Below, piece after piece: positions 1-11,700 of a DNA stretch of 25,381 bases. The translations under genes and the position numbers were made by a program. The notes below the pieces were generated by a model that searched no databases, was not told where the DNA came from, and saw only the letters and a list, made by a program, of their open reading frames with translations. This DNA is from a virus, in IMG/VR virus record IMGVR_UViG_3300012919_001762, positions 1-25,381 of that record. One strand, given 5' to 3'. Numbering within the stretch: the first letter of the stretch is position 1; each line of letters opens with the position of its first letter.

Positions 1-1
1 A

Positions 2-43
2 AGAAAACCGTTTGAACCAAAAATTGAACCAGAATTAGGATGA
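2..43 (+). CDS. Probable 3' end of an upstream gene (partial)
   Basis: From base 2 one frame reads RKPFEPKIEPELG and then stops at TGA 41-43. That stop overlaps the speD start ATG at 40 as ATGA, the same junction seen at 2729 and 24536, which supports it as a real gene end. The tail is rich in Pro, Glu and Lys and is probably a flexible C terminus. Only 13 residues are visible, so no function can be given. By T4-like synteny it could belong to another baseplate or structural gene, but that is a guess. A second short frame stops at 36-38 and cannot be fully excluded. Confidence 0.35.
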   Translation, partial: RKPFEPKIEPELG

Positions 44-390
44 AAAACGTAAAAAATGCTCACATGGGTACACATTTACTTGTTGAAGTGTATAATGTAC
101 CCTTTGAGAAATTAAATGATAGAGATAAAATCGAAAAAGTGTGCGTTAGTGCTTGTAAAACTGAAGGTTTAGAGGTTTTAAACACTTATACTCATCAATT
201 TGACCCTTATGGGGTGACTTGTACCGTAACTTTAGGTGAAAGTCACCTTTCTTGCCATACTTGGCCCGAAAAAGGGTGCGTTGCAATCGATATTTTCACT
301 TGTGGAGCGAAAAATCCACGTTCTGTAGCATGGTGGTTGCTAAATTATTTCGATTCTGATGACTATAATATGAATCAGCTAAATAGATAG
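40..390 (+). CDS. speD: S-adenosylmethionine decarboxylase proenzyme (SpeD-like, pyruvoyl type)
   Basis: A 116-residue protein of the small bacterial/phage SpeD family. These enzymes cleave themselves to make a pyruvoyl cofactor and decarboxylate S-adenosylmethionine, giving the aminopropyl donor for spermidine. The signature is clear: GESHLSCHTWPEKG at 66-79 and AIDIFTCG at 82-89. By family knowledge cleavage falls between Glu67 and Ser68, Ser68 becomes the pyruvoyl group, and His73 and Cys88 are the processing/catalytic pair. The ATG at 40 overlaps the preceding stop (ATGA). Met9 (base 64), giving MGTHLLVEVYN and 108 residues, is an equally normal family start, and neither has a good Shine-Dalgarno. 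It ends two bases before a late promoter, so it probably belongs to the preceding transcription unit. Some phage SpeD homologues are reported to have changed substrate to arginine or ornithine, so substrate is inferred from family only. Confidence 0.93.
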   Translation: MKNVKNAHMGTHLLVEVYNVPFEKLNDRDKIEKVCVSACKTEGLEVLNTYTHQFDPYGVTCTVTLGESHLSCHTWPEKGCVAIDIFTCGAKNPRSVAWWLLNYFDSDDYNMNQLNR

Positions 391-391
391 G

Positions 392-399
392 TATAAATA
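392..399 (+). promoter_or_regulatory. T4-type late promoter TATAAATA upstream of gp25
   Basis: An exact TATAAATA lies in the 27-base gap between the speD stop (388-390) and the gp25 start (418), 18 bases before the ATG. In T4-like phages this -10 motif is read by RNA polymerase carrying the phage sigma factor gp55 with the sliding clamp. It heads the overlapping gp25-gp6-gp7 unit. Promoter identity is inferred from exact motif and position. Confidence 0.8.
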
Positions 400-417
400 G
401 ATAAAAATCATCGTTTA

Positions 418-831
418 ATGGCGATTACACGAATATCAAGAGCATTTAAGGATATAAGTCTGTCTTTTAAGAGGCATCCAGTGACAAACGATATTGGTGT
501 GCTTAAAAATGAGAATGCAATTAAGAAATCTGTAAGGAATCTTGTTCAAACAATTCCAAGTGAAAGATTTTTTAATTCTACACTTGGATCTGATGTAAGA
601 GATAGTTTATTTGAAAATGCACCCGGTTTTATTGACTTTGGAACAGCGTCAATTATAGAAAGACAAATTCAAACAACTATTGAAAACTTTGAACCAAGAA
701 TTGCAAATGTAGACGTAAATGTTGAACCAAGACCAGATACAAATGAATTTGAGGTTAACGTTTTCTTTGATATTATTGGACAAGAGTTCCCAGAACAAGA
801 ATTTTCATTCATACTTAAAGCAACAAGATAA
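418..831 (+). CDS. gp25: Baseplate wedge protein gp25-like
   Basis: A 137-residue protein of the gp25/GPW_gp25 family, a core baseplate subunit. In T4 it sits in the inner wedge with gp6 and forms the platform where the contractile sheath starts to polymerise. What shows this is the length (T4 gp25 is 132 residues), the N-terminal stretch with SFKRHPVTNDIGVL at 16-29, the central SERFFNSTLGSDVRDSLFE, and the conserved NFEPRI around 90-95, the EPR core motif of this family. A second EPR follows at 103-105. The stop TAA 829-831 shares one base with the gp6 ATG at 831, suggesting translational coupling. No clear Shine-Dalgarno precedes the ATG; the leader is short and AT-rich. Nothing looks broken. 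Confidence 0.93.
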   Translation: MAITRISRAFKDISLSFKRHPVTNDIGVLKNENAIKKSVRNLVQTIPSERFFNSTLGSDVRDSLFENAPGFIDFGTASIIERQIQTTIENFEPRIANVDVNVEPRPDTNEFEVNVFFDIIGQEFPEQEFSFILKATR

Positions 832-2732
832 TGCCAGTTACTAAATTTACTAATCTTGATTTTGATCAGATTAAAACTCAAATAAAGGACTATTTAAGAG
901 CAAATTCAAACTTCACTGATTTTGATTTTGAAGGTTCTAACTTTTCAGTCTTAATTGATGCTCTGGCATACAATACATATATCTCTGCATTCAACTCAAA
1001 TCTTGTTGTGAATGAGTCTTTTCTTGATTCTGCAACCTTAAGAGAAAACGTTGTATCTTTAGCAAGAAATATAGGTTATGTACCCCGTTCAAAATCAGCA
1101 GCAAGAGCATCAATAACATTTAACGTTACTGCGAACTCTACAAGTTCTTCAATAACCTTACAACCAGGCCTAGTGTGTGTAGGTAGATCGAATGACTCAG
1201 ATGTAGTGTTTTCAATTTCTGAAGAGATTACTTCAGCAACTACAGTTAGTGGTGGAATAGCATCTGCATCTTTTGGTTCTGCAATATCTCCTATTGAAGT
1301 TTTAGAGGGAACATTTTTAACCTCGCAGTTCATTGTTGATGGGTCTCTAGAGCAGAGATTTATATTAGATAACTCAAACATCGATACTTCCTCAATTGTC
1401 GCTTACGTGGGGTCTCCGGGTGTTCTGGGTAAACAATATAAGATGATTGATAATATAGTTGGTATCAGTTCAATATCAGATACGTATTTAATTCAGGAAG
1501 TTCAGGATGAAAGATATGAACTTTTATTTGGGGATGGAATATTTGGTCGTAAACCTGAAAATGGTGCAGTCATAACTGTTCAATATATTGTTACATCTGG
1601 TTCAGAAGGCAATGGGCCAAGTAATTTTAATTTTGCTGGTAACTTCTTAGGTGATAGTGGTCAGGTCATTGTTCCATCCTCTACTCCTACAATTAATACT
1701 ATTAATGCAGCATCTAATGGAGGTGATATTGAGAGTGTTGATTCAATTAAGTATTTTGCACCTAGACTATATTCTTCGCAATATAGGGCGGTTACAGCAC
1801 GGGATTATGAATCAATAGTACAACAAGTATATCCAAACACTGAAAGTGTATCAGTTGTTGGTGGTGAAGAAGTTGATCCACCACAGTTTGGGACTGTGTT
1901 AATAACAATTAAACCAAAGAATGGTGAATTTGTATCAGATTTTGATAAAACACAAATACTCACAAAGTTAAAAAGTTATTCATTAACAGGTATTAATCAA
2001 AAAATAGTTGACTTACAAGTTCTTTATGTTGAGATAGAATCTTTTATCTACTATGATACAACAAAGATAAGTGCAGTAAATGATCTTAAAACAAAAATTA
2101 CATCAGCACTTACCACTTATTCAAAATCAGGTGATGTTAACAAATTTGGTGGTCGATTTAAGTATAGTAAAGTTTTAAATGTTGTTGATAATATTGATAA
2201 GGCAATCACTTCAAATATCACGAGAGTAAGAATTCGTCGTAATCTTAATGCTCTTGTGAATCAGTTTGCACAATATGAATTATGTTTTGGTAATCAATTC
2301 AATGTAAAACCAGAGGGATTGAATATAAAGAGCACTGGATTTAAAATACAAGGAACTATTGAAACTGTATTCTTTACTGATGTTCCTAACGCAGATAAGT
2401 TAACAGGAACTGTCTCAATCGTTAGAAAAAATGCAAGTGGCGAAACGATTGTTGTTGTAAAATCAGCTGGAGTGGTTGATTATGTACATGGTGAGATTAA
2501 TTTATCAACTATTAATATAATTTCTACAGATAAACCTAATAATATTATTGAGATTCAAGTATTCCCTGAATCAAATGATATCATTGGATTACAAGATTTA
2601 TACCTAGATTTTAACATCCCAAGTAGTCAAATAAATATGGTTAAAGATACAATTACATCAGGAGAACAAATATCTGGTGTTGGTTATAAGGTAACATCAA
2701 GTTACTCTAACGGAGAACTATCAAGAACATGA
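831..2732 (+). CDS. gp6: Baseplate wedge protein gp6-like
   Basis: A 633-residue homologue of T4 gp6 (660 residues), the wedge protein that forms the dimeric ring around the baseplate hub and joins neighbouring wedges. The N-terminal part holds the family's conserved block: DFDFEGSNFSVLIDALAYNT at about residues 36-55, then a stretch ending in NIGYVPRSKSAARA. Later features are LLFGDGIFGRKPENG near 230-244 and ARDYESIVQQVYPN followed by GGEEVDPPQFG near 322-352, as in other gp6 and baseplate J-type proteins. Unlike the next three genes it is normal size and free of the repeat modules. Its start overlaps the gp25 stop by one base, and its TGA overlaps the next ATG as ATGA (2729-2732), so gp25, gp6 and the giant gene form one coupled unit. 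It contains the window's single CCWGG-type Pro-Gly codon pair (near 1166). Confidence 0.95.
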   Translation: MPVTKFTNLDFDQIKTQIKDYLRANSNFTDFDFEGSNFSVLIDALAYNTYISAFNSNLVVNESFLDSATLRENVVSLARNIGYVPRSKSAARASITFNVTANSTSSSITLQPGLVCVGRSNDSDVVFSISEEITSATTVSGGIASASFGSAISPIEVLEGTFLTSQFIVDGSLEQRFILDNSNIDTSSIVAYVGSPGVLGKQYKMIDNIVGISSISDTYLIQEVQDERYELLFGDGIFGRKPENGAVITVQYIVTSGSEGNGPSNFNFAGNFLGDSGQVIVPSSTPTINTINAASNGGDIESVDSIKYFAPRLYSSQYRAVTARDYESIVQQVYPNTESVSVVGGEEVDPPQFGTVLITIKPKNGEFVSDFDKTQILTKLKSYSLTGINQKIVDLQVLYVEIESFIYYDTTKISAVNDLKTKITSALTTYSKSGDVNKFGGRFKYSKVLNVVDNIDKAITSNITRVRIRRNLNALVNQFAQYELCFGNQFNVKPEGLNIKSTGFKIQGTIETVFFTDVPNADKLTGTVSIVRKNASGETIVVVKSAGVVDYVHGEINLSTINIISTDKPNNIIEIQVFPESNDIIGLQDLYLDFNIPSSQINMVKDTITSGEQISGVGYKVTSSYSNGELSRT

Positions 2733-5700
2733 TTGGAACTGGAATAGACAAACGTATACAAGTTCAACAAATAATAGAGCATCAACTTCCTGAGTTTATA
2801 AGGACAGAGAGTCCTTTAGCGGTTGATTTTCTAAAACAGTATTACATTTCTCAGGAACATCGTGGTGGTGTTGTAGACCTGACTGATAATTTAGATCAAT
2901 ATATTAAACTTGATAATTTAACTCCGGAAGTGATTGTAGGTGTTACAACACTTTCATCAGGAATAAGCACCTCTGATACTACAATAAGTGTTTCATCAAC
3001 TAAAGGATTTCCAAATGAATACGGATTATTTAAAATTGATGATGAAATTATTACGTACACTGGAATAACAACAAATTCATTTACCGGGTGTGTGAGGGGA
3101 TTTAGTGGTATTACTTCGTATACAGATCCTGTTAATAAAGGTGAACTCGTATTTTCAACAAGTGTTGCAGGTATTCACACAGCAACATCAAATGTTCAAA
3201 ATTTAAGTGTTTTATTTCTCAAAGAATTTTATCAAAAAGTTAAATCTTACTTAACTCCCGGATTAGAAGATACTAAGTTGAGTGAGGATGTAGATATAAG
3301 TAATTTTATAAAAGAATCTAAATCATTATACAAATCTAAAGGAACTGAAGAGTCATTCAGAATATTATTTAATGTTTTGTATGGGATTACTCCTAAAATT
3401 GTAGATTTAGAGAATTTTCTTATTAAACCATCATCCTCAGAGTATATTCGTAGAGAAGTTGTTGTTGCTGAAAGAATATCTGGTGATCCAAATAAACTTA
3501 TAGGACAAACTATAACAAAATCAACAGACTTAACAACTTCTGGATCAGTATCGGAAGTTGAAATTTTCAGTAGGTCTGGTAACTTAGGCATTACAACATA
3601 TTATAAGTTAAATTTATTTGTGGGTTATGACGAAAGATCTGCAATTCAAGGAACATTTACCATTCCCGGAAAAACAAGGGTAGTTGAAGATGCACCTATA
3701 AATTCAACTGTTTTAACTGTAGATTCGACAGTTGGTTTCGGAACCACAGGAACTGTGATTACAAATGGTGTTAATGGTATTAATACGATTACATATGGTG
3801 ATAAATCTATAAATCAATTTCTCCTTTGCACTGGAATAGGTAATTCAATTAGATCTACTGATGATTTAAGAAGTGATGAATTTATATTTGGATATGAAAA
3901 CGGAGATTTAACAAAGAGGGTTGAATTAAGAATAACTGGAGTATTATCTGATTTTGAACTTTTACCTAGCAGTGGATCAAGTGTAACCCTTGAAGGAGAA
4001 AAAATTACAGTCAAGAACTTAGGTGAAGAAATACCAAATCCAACTTTACCGAGTGATAAATCAAGAAAGACTGTATTTTTCAATTCATGGATTTACAACA
4101 CTGCAAGTCGAATTAAACTCGATATCCCTGCTTCTACAGCAGTTAATTCAACAACATCTAATTTTGACCATAAATCAAAAATTGATAAGTCACAACTAAT
4201 AACAGGTGATAAAGTTTCTGTTTTTAGAAGAGGTGAATTTATACCATTTTTAAGAAATATAACTGTCACTGTTGGTACAAATGATATTAGTTTAAGCACA
4301 CCATTACTTAATGATGGAATATCAGAATATGATATTCAAAGAGAATTGAAAAAAGCAAAAGCTGCAAGTGATATTGATTTGCAATTTGGAAATGATATAA
4401 TCACATCGGATGTTCAAAATACTTACAATGATGGAGATGAAAATTATTATGTTGCGTCATCATCCATGCCTTCTTATCTTATTGAAAAGAAGGTTGTTAA
4501 AGAGACACTTGGTAGTATAACTGGTGTCGGGACAACTGCAGTTTATTCATCATCTGGAATTCCACAAGCAGATGTTCAAGGAACAGGATCTGGTAATTTT
4601 CAATTACTTGAAAAAAATCTCACAACTGGATTATATTCAAAATTACAATTTAATTCTCCCGTAGATTTCATAACTGGTGATGCAGTTGTATATTTACCCA
4701 ATGAAACTCCTTTAGTTGGATTATCAACTGGCACAATATATTTTGTTCAAGTACTAGATTCAAACACTCTAAGTAATAACGTTATCAGATTATATCCATC
4801 AAGATCTTTTATTACTGTAACAAATATAGAGGCATCAAATCCACCATATATTGAATTTGATAATTCAAATCAATCATCATCTACAGCAGAGCACAAATTT
4901 GTGCTACTCAGGCATAGAAATGAGCAGATAGGTGTACAAAAAGTTCTAAGGAAATTTCCTGCAAATGTAAACATAAAATCAGGTGAGTCCATTAAAACTG
5001 AATCTGGTACAACAGGTATTCTTAAAAATGGTGTAGAAATTGCAAATTATAAATCTCTTGATAAAATATATTTTGGGCCACTTTCAGACTTTAAAATTTT
5101 AAATCAAGGTAAGAATTTTGATGTAATAAATCTTCCTACAATTAGTATACCTTCACCGGGAACTGGTACCACTGCAATCGTTCAACCAGTTGTTAAAGGA
5201 TCAATAAAAGAGGTATTAGTTGATCAACAACATTTTGATGTAGAAAGAGTCATGTCAGTTACCATATCAGGTGGTAATGGATCTGGATCTGTCTTAAAAC
5301 CTGTTGTTACAAAAAGACAGAGAGAAATTGAATTTGATGCTAGGTTGAAGAGTGTACAAGGTGGAGTTGATCAAATAAATGATATTATTGAATTTAAGAG
5401 ACCTCATAATTTAGAAAACGGAGAACCACTAGTTTATAGTAACAATGGTAATTTATCTCTTGGTGTTGGAACTTTTCTGGGAGCAAATACTGCTCAAAAT
5501 AAAACATTAGTAAATGGTGCAACTTATTACCCACAAGTGGTTGGTATAAGTTCAGTTTACTTATATGAAAAATTTAGTGATTACACCGCTGGTATTAATA
5601 CTGTTGGATTTACTGTTGAAAATACAGCAGGTACACATAAATTTACCTTCTTAAATTTAAAAAATCATCTTAAAGCAGTAAAAGTCATTGACCCCGGTTC

Positions 5701-8700
5701 AAATTATACAAATCGAAAGTTAATTGTCAAACCTGTTGGTATTCACACTGTTGACAATTCAATTAATTTCAAAAATCATGGATTCAATACAGGAGATTTA
5801 GTTCAATATGCACCATCAAGTGGTAATGCAAGTCACTCACCTGTAGGACTTGGAGTAACTACACGTTATCGTGTTTTAAAATTAGATAATGACAAATTTA
5901 GACTTATTGACGTTGGTATAGGTGCAACAGATCCAAATTCAAATTATTTAAGAAAAAATTTCCAAAGAATTTCTCAAGTATTTACTTCAACTAATCATGA
6001 ATTTTTCTTTGAACCAATTGTAGTAAGAGTAGACGCAATTTATTCACCAGTGTCTGCTGGTCGCACAGAATCTTTAGTCATAACGCCTAAAATACGTGGG
6101 CCTCTAGTGGACGGATATCTACATGAACCCGGAACTAACTACGGATCGGAAATTTTAAATTTTGAGAAGAAACCAAATATAAAAATTTTAAATGGTAAAG
6201 AAGCAGAATTAAGAGCAATAGTTTTTGATGGAAAAATTATTGGGTGTGATGTCATGTTTGGTGGTAAAGAGTATACATCTGCACCAGATTTAGATTTAGT
6301 AGGTATCGGCACAGGAATAGGTGGAAAACTAAGAGCAGTTGTAACTGATGGCAAAATAACTGACGTTAAGGTTATCAATCCGGGTATTGGATATACTGTG
6401 TCCCCTGATGTTAAGATAACACCCAACGGATCAGGATTCATAGTTGACTCTGCTGTAAGAGATTTAACTGTTAATAATCTTGTTCGATTTGGTGATGAGA
6501 TATTATTAAGAGAAGCAGAGTCAAATCTACAATATTCAGTGGTTGGATATTCTAATAAAATACAGGGTGCTTTTTCTGATGTGGCAACAACTCCCCAACT
6601 TCACTCACCAATTATTGGTTGGGCATATGATGGTAATCCAATATACGGCCCTTATGGATATTCAGAAGCAGATAATAACAACTCACCATCTAGAATAATA
6701 ACATCTGGATATGACTTAGATCCTACAGAGGTAATTAATAGACCACCAGTTAGCAGTTTTGCTTCTGGATTCTTTATTGAAGATTATAAATTCACAAACT
6801 CTGGTGATTTAGATGAGAGTAATGGTAGATATTGTAAGACACCTGATTTTCCAAATGGTACTTATGCATATTTTGCTGGTATCAATACGACTACCTCTCA
6901 ACCAGAATTTCCATATTTCATAGGTGATACTTATAGATCAGAACCCATAGATGATAATTTTTTATTAACGCAATCAATTTTTGATTTTAACAACTCAAAT
7001 TTAACTCGTAATTCGCTACCATATAAGTTAGATGATGAAAATGCTGATTATAATTTTGTTATAGAATCTTATGAAATAAATCAACAGACATCAATTATTG
7101 AATCAGTTACAAGTGGAAACCTTAGTGATTTCCAAATTGTTTCTGCAGGGAGTAATTTTAAAGTTGAAGACTCTCTTAACTTTGACAATTCAAATACTGA
7201 TGGTGGTGGTGCTGCTGCAAAAGTATCAAGTGTTGAAGGTAAAGAAGTTGATAACGTTACTGTCGGAATTACAACATATAATGATGTTGTGCTTGTTCGT
7301 GGAGGAAATGGATCAGTTTCTGGATTTATTTCTACAACACATACTTTGAACACAAGTGATACTGTTGTAATATCTGGATTAACAACTAGTATACCTAAAC
7401 TTTCAGGATCTCACAAAATTGGTGTTTCTTCTGAAAGAACAGTTTTATATAAAGATGTTCCGGCAAACGCTACAGCAGGTATTATAACTGATATCTATTT
7501 GGCAAGAATACCAAATTCAGTATCAGTTGGAAGTAGTATTGGAATTGGAACTGAAAAATTATTAGTTCTCAATGTATTTGAAGATAGAAGTATTTTAAGA
7601 GTAAAAAGAGGTATCGTAGGTTCCGCAAATACTGCATCTCATGTTTTAGGTGGATTAGTTGAAACCATACCACAAACAATCAATTTGGAATCATCAGATA
7701 TTGGTGAATTTGTATCTAAGAAGAATGATATAGTCTATTTCAATCCTGCAGAAGCAGTTGGTGTAGCTGTAACATCAGGTAGATCAGTTTCTATTGGAAA
7801 ATCTTATACAATTGGTGAATTAGCAGAGGTGATTTCGATTCCGGCAAAAGGAATATTTTTACCAAATCATCCTTTCAAAGATAATCAGGAAGTAATTCTT
7901 AGAAAACCATCAGGTGCTGCAACACAGTTTACAATTGGTCTTGGTGATCGATTCCAAGTAGGAGCAGATTTTAATTTACCATCTTCTGGAAATAGTCAAA
8001 CTGTTTATATAAGAAAATTATCTGAGGATGTTGTAGGACTTGCTTTAACTGTAAATACGACTCCTGTATTCTTTAAAACTGGTAGTTTTGATAATTTTGA
8101 ATATTCATTAGAATCAAATTATCCTCAAGTAAAAGGTAAAATAGAGAGAATTACTGCTAATGTTGGTATTGCAACCGTATCAGTAGGATCCACATTACAT
8201 GGACTTCAAAATAATGATAATATTGAACTTGAAGTACTATCGACACAAACAAAAGGTGTTGGTGCAGGTGCAACCTCAGTAGTTGTTAAGTATAGTGCTC
8301 AAAATGATAAACTTTTAATAAATCCAATATTATTTACAAATTCATCAGTTAATACTGATTCTATTAATATTGCAAATCATGGATTTAAAACTGGTCAAAA
8401 ATTATTCTATGATGGATCTCCAGCAACAGGTTTAACATCACAAAGATCATATTTTGTCTATAAGACTGATGATAGTAACTTCCAGTTGGCAGAAACAAGA
8501 TATGATGTTATAAATGAACCACCTAAAGTTGTAAGTATAACTGCAAATAGTGGTGGAAATCAAGAATTATCACTTGTAAATCCTCCTTTAGAAGTTGTAA
8601 GAAATGATAATTTATTATTCTATGTCTCTGATCCATCTTTGAGTGGATATAATTTAAATTTCTATTTTGATAGTCAGTTTAAGAACAGGTTCGTATCTGC

Positions 8701-11700
8701 AGGGTCAACAATTGATTTTGGTGTTACCGGTGTTGGAACTGTTGGTGTTGGCACAACTTCAACAGTAACTTTAAGATTTGATAAAACAAATCCAGAAAAA
8801 ATATTCTATACTCTTGAAAAAACAGGATTTATTAGTACATCTGATCCAGATGTAAAACATGCATCACAAATTTCTTATGTTGACAGTGAATTTAGTGGAA
8901 ATTATGTTGCTTTTGGTGTTACTACTGGTGGATTTAATATATCACTTAATGATGTTCCAGAACAAGGATCATATACTGCTGGTGCTGCATCTACAATTAC
9001 ATACGATACTTCATCTTTAACTGCTACAGGTGGAATAAGTAAAATTAATTTAACATCCGGTGGATTTGGATATAAAAATGTTCCCGGAGTTTCAAGTGTC
9101 ACATCCGCAAATGGAACTGGTGAAAATATTTTATGTTTATCTCAAAATATTAATAATATCAATACTGTCAGAATCACTGATCCCGGATTTGATTATCATT
9201 CAGATAAAACTTTAAGACCAGAGGCTAGACTTTCTCCAACTGTTACTTTAATAAATTCTGATTCAATAACTGATATTACAATATCTGATGGAGGTTCAAA
9301 TTACACTGATGCACCTGATCTTGTAATTGTTGATCCAGATACAGGAAAATTAACTGCAGATCAAGGTGTTATTCAATTAGATTTATCTGCTAGTTCTTTA
9401 GGAAACGTTAATATTTTAGAATCACCAAGAGGACTTACATCAAAACCTCAAATTTTAAGAACAATAAACAATACTAATGGATATCGTGTTACTGAGGTTG
9501 AAAGTAGTAATAGTGGTATTGTTACATGTGTGCTTAAAACACCTATAAATGGATTCGCAACTCCACAATTCACTGTTGGAGAGCAAATTTTTGTTGAAAA
9601 TATAGGTATTGGAACAACTGGTGATGGATTAAACTCTGCAGATAACGGATTTGTATTCTTTGATGTGGTTGAGTATAACAACACTGATCCAGCAATTGTT
9701 AAATTTGAATTACCTAAAACTGCCACTAATCCCGGAATCGCTGCATCTACACAAAATTTTGCTACTATAATTAAATTCAGCGATTATCCTAAATTTACGG
9801 TTACACAAAAAACTTCAGAGTTTAGAACTGGAGAAAAATTAGCAGTTAAAGTAAACAATGTTTTCATAAGTACAGGTCTACTAGTTATTGATAATCGTCC
9901 CGATGAATTTATTAAAATAGAAGGAAGATATGAAGTTATAGTTGGTGATGTTATTCGTGGAGAAAATTCTGGAACAATTGCTACGATTAACTCAATTGTC
10001 AATAATAAAGGAAGATTTACAATCGACTACTCCTTAAGACAAGATAAGGGATGGAACGATGAAATTGGTAGATTGAGTGAGGACTATATGGTTCTAGCAG
10101 ATAATGATTATCATCAAAATTTATCATATACAATTCAAAGTCCCAAAACTTTTGATGAAATAGTTGATCCTGTAAATAGATTACTTCATACTAGTGGACT
10201 TAAAAACTTTGCTGATACTGGCATATCATCAAGAGCAAGTGTTGGAATTGCAATTACAAACGCAACTGTGGTCTCGGCAGATGTTATTACAGAACAAAGA
10301 GTAGATGCCATTAACAATTTTGATCTTGGTAGAGATATTGATACGATTTCAAATGGATCAAAATCTAAATTTATTCAACTCGTAAATACAAAATTAGCAA
10401 ATTTTGTAAGATGTAATACGAATAGGGTCTTAAAGATAGATGATATTAGTAATGAATTTTCTGATAGTGAAGCAAATTTAACTGGAAATATATCTATTCC
10501 TATTCAAGAGACTTTTGCTAGATTCTTAGTACAATCAAGAAACATCAGTAATGGTGAAATTCAAGTAGATGATGTAGTTATTTTTAATGATAACACAGAT
10601 ACATTTACATTTGAAAAAAATAGCATTGTATCAACTGCATCAACAATTGTTGAAGTTGAGGGAAAAACTGTTAATGGTAGTAGAAATTTAGTTATCTCAC
10701 CTCTTGATCCAAATAATGATGATATTGATATCAAGGTATATAAAAATAGTTTTAATGAGCAAAATTTAAGAAGTGGTACACAAGCGATTGGATTCGTTAA
10801 TTTAGTGGGTGTATCAACAGTTGTAAGTGTTGGAACTACAGCAGAACCAATTGCAACTGGATCTACAACATCTGTAGATGCTTTCTATGCCACAATAGAG
10901 GTGGTTAATACAGATTCTGGTGAGAAGAATCATGTGGACATTTATGCGACTCATGATGGCACAGACTCATACTATAGTGAATATTATGCTGATACATCAT
11001 CACAAAATAATTTTTCATCTAACTTTATAGGAACATTCAGATCAAGAATCCATAATAATGTTTTATCTCTTGATTTCGATAATTCTGTTGGAGTAGCATC
11101 AACAGTCAGAATAAATGCAAAAGTTATCGGATTCAATACAACTGGTGGAAATGATGTCTTTAGATTTAAAGATAATGCTCAACCTGCAGGTGCAGAGAGA
11201 ACAATTAATTTAAGATCTGGAATTACAACTAGAACTAACACTGCGAACTTTATTTCATTAGATAAAAATAATTTTAGTGCAGTTAAGAGTGTTGTTAGAA
11301 TTCAATCTGCTACAGCGAGTGCAGTACATCAAGTTTTAGCTATACATGATGGCACAGATACTCACACAATTCACTATCCATTTATTTCAATTGGAAGCAC
11401 TTCTGGTATAGGTACATTCTCATCTAATTTAACCGCATCTAATTTTGTTGTTAAATTTCATCCAGATTCAGGAACTGGAAGTCACACTGTTCAACATTAT
11501 AGTGAAGAGGTTTATAGAGACATTGATATTTTAAACACACCACCAACATTAGGTTATGGTCGTGTAAATGAGTCTTTGAGTGCGTTCCAATATAATGCTG
11601 TCAATGGTATTAGGTCAAATAAAAAACAATTCACATTAAAACATAACACAATTCCAATTTATGAAAAAGGTTTTGATCCAGAAGATACTTCAAAACTTAA

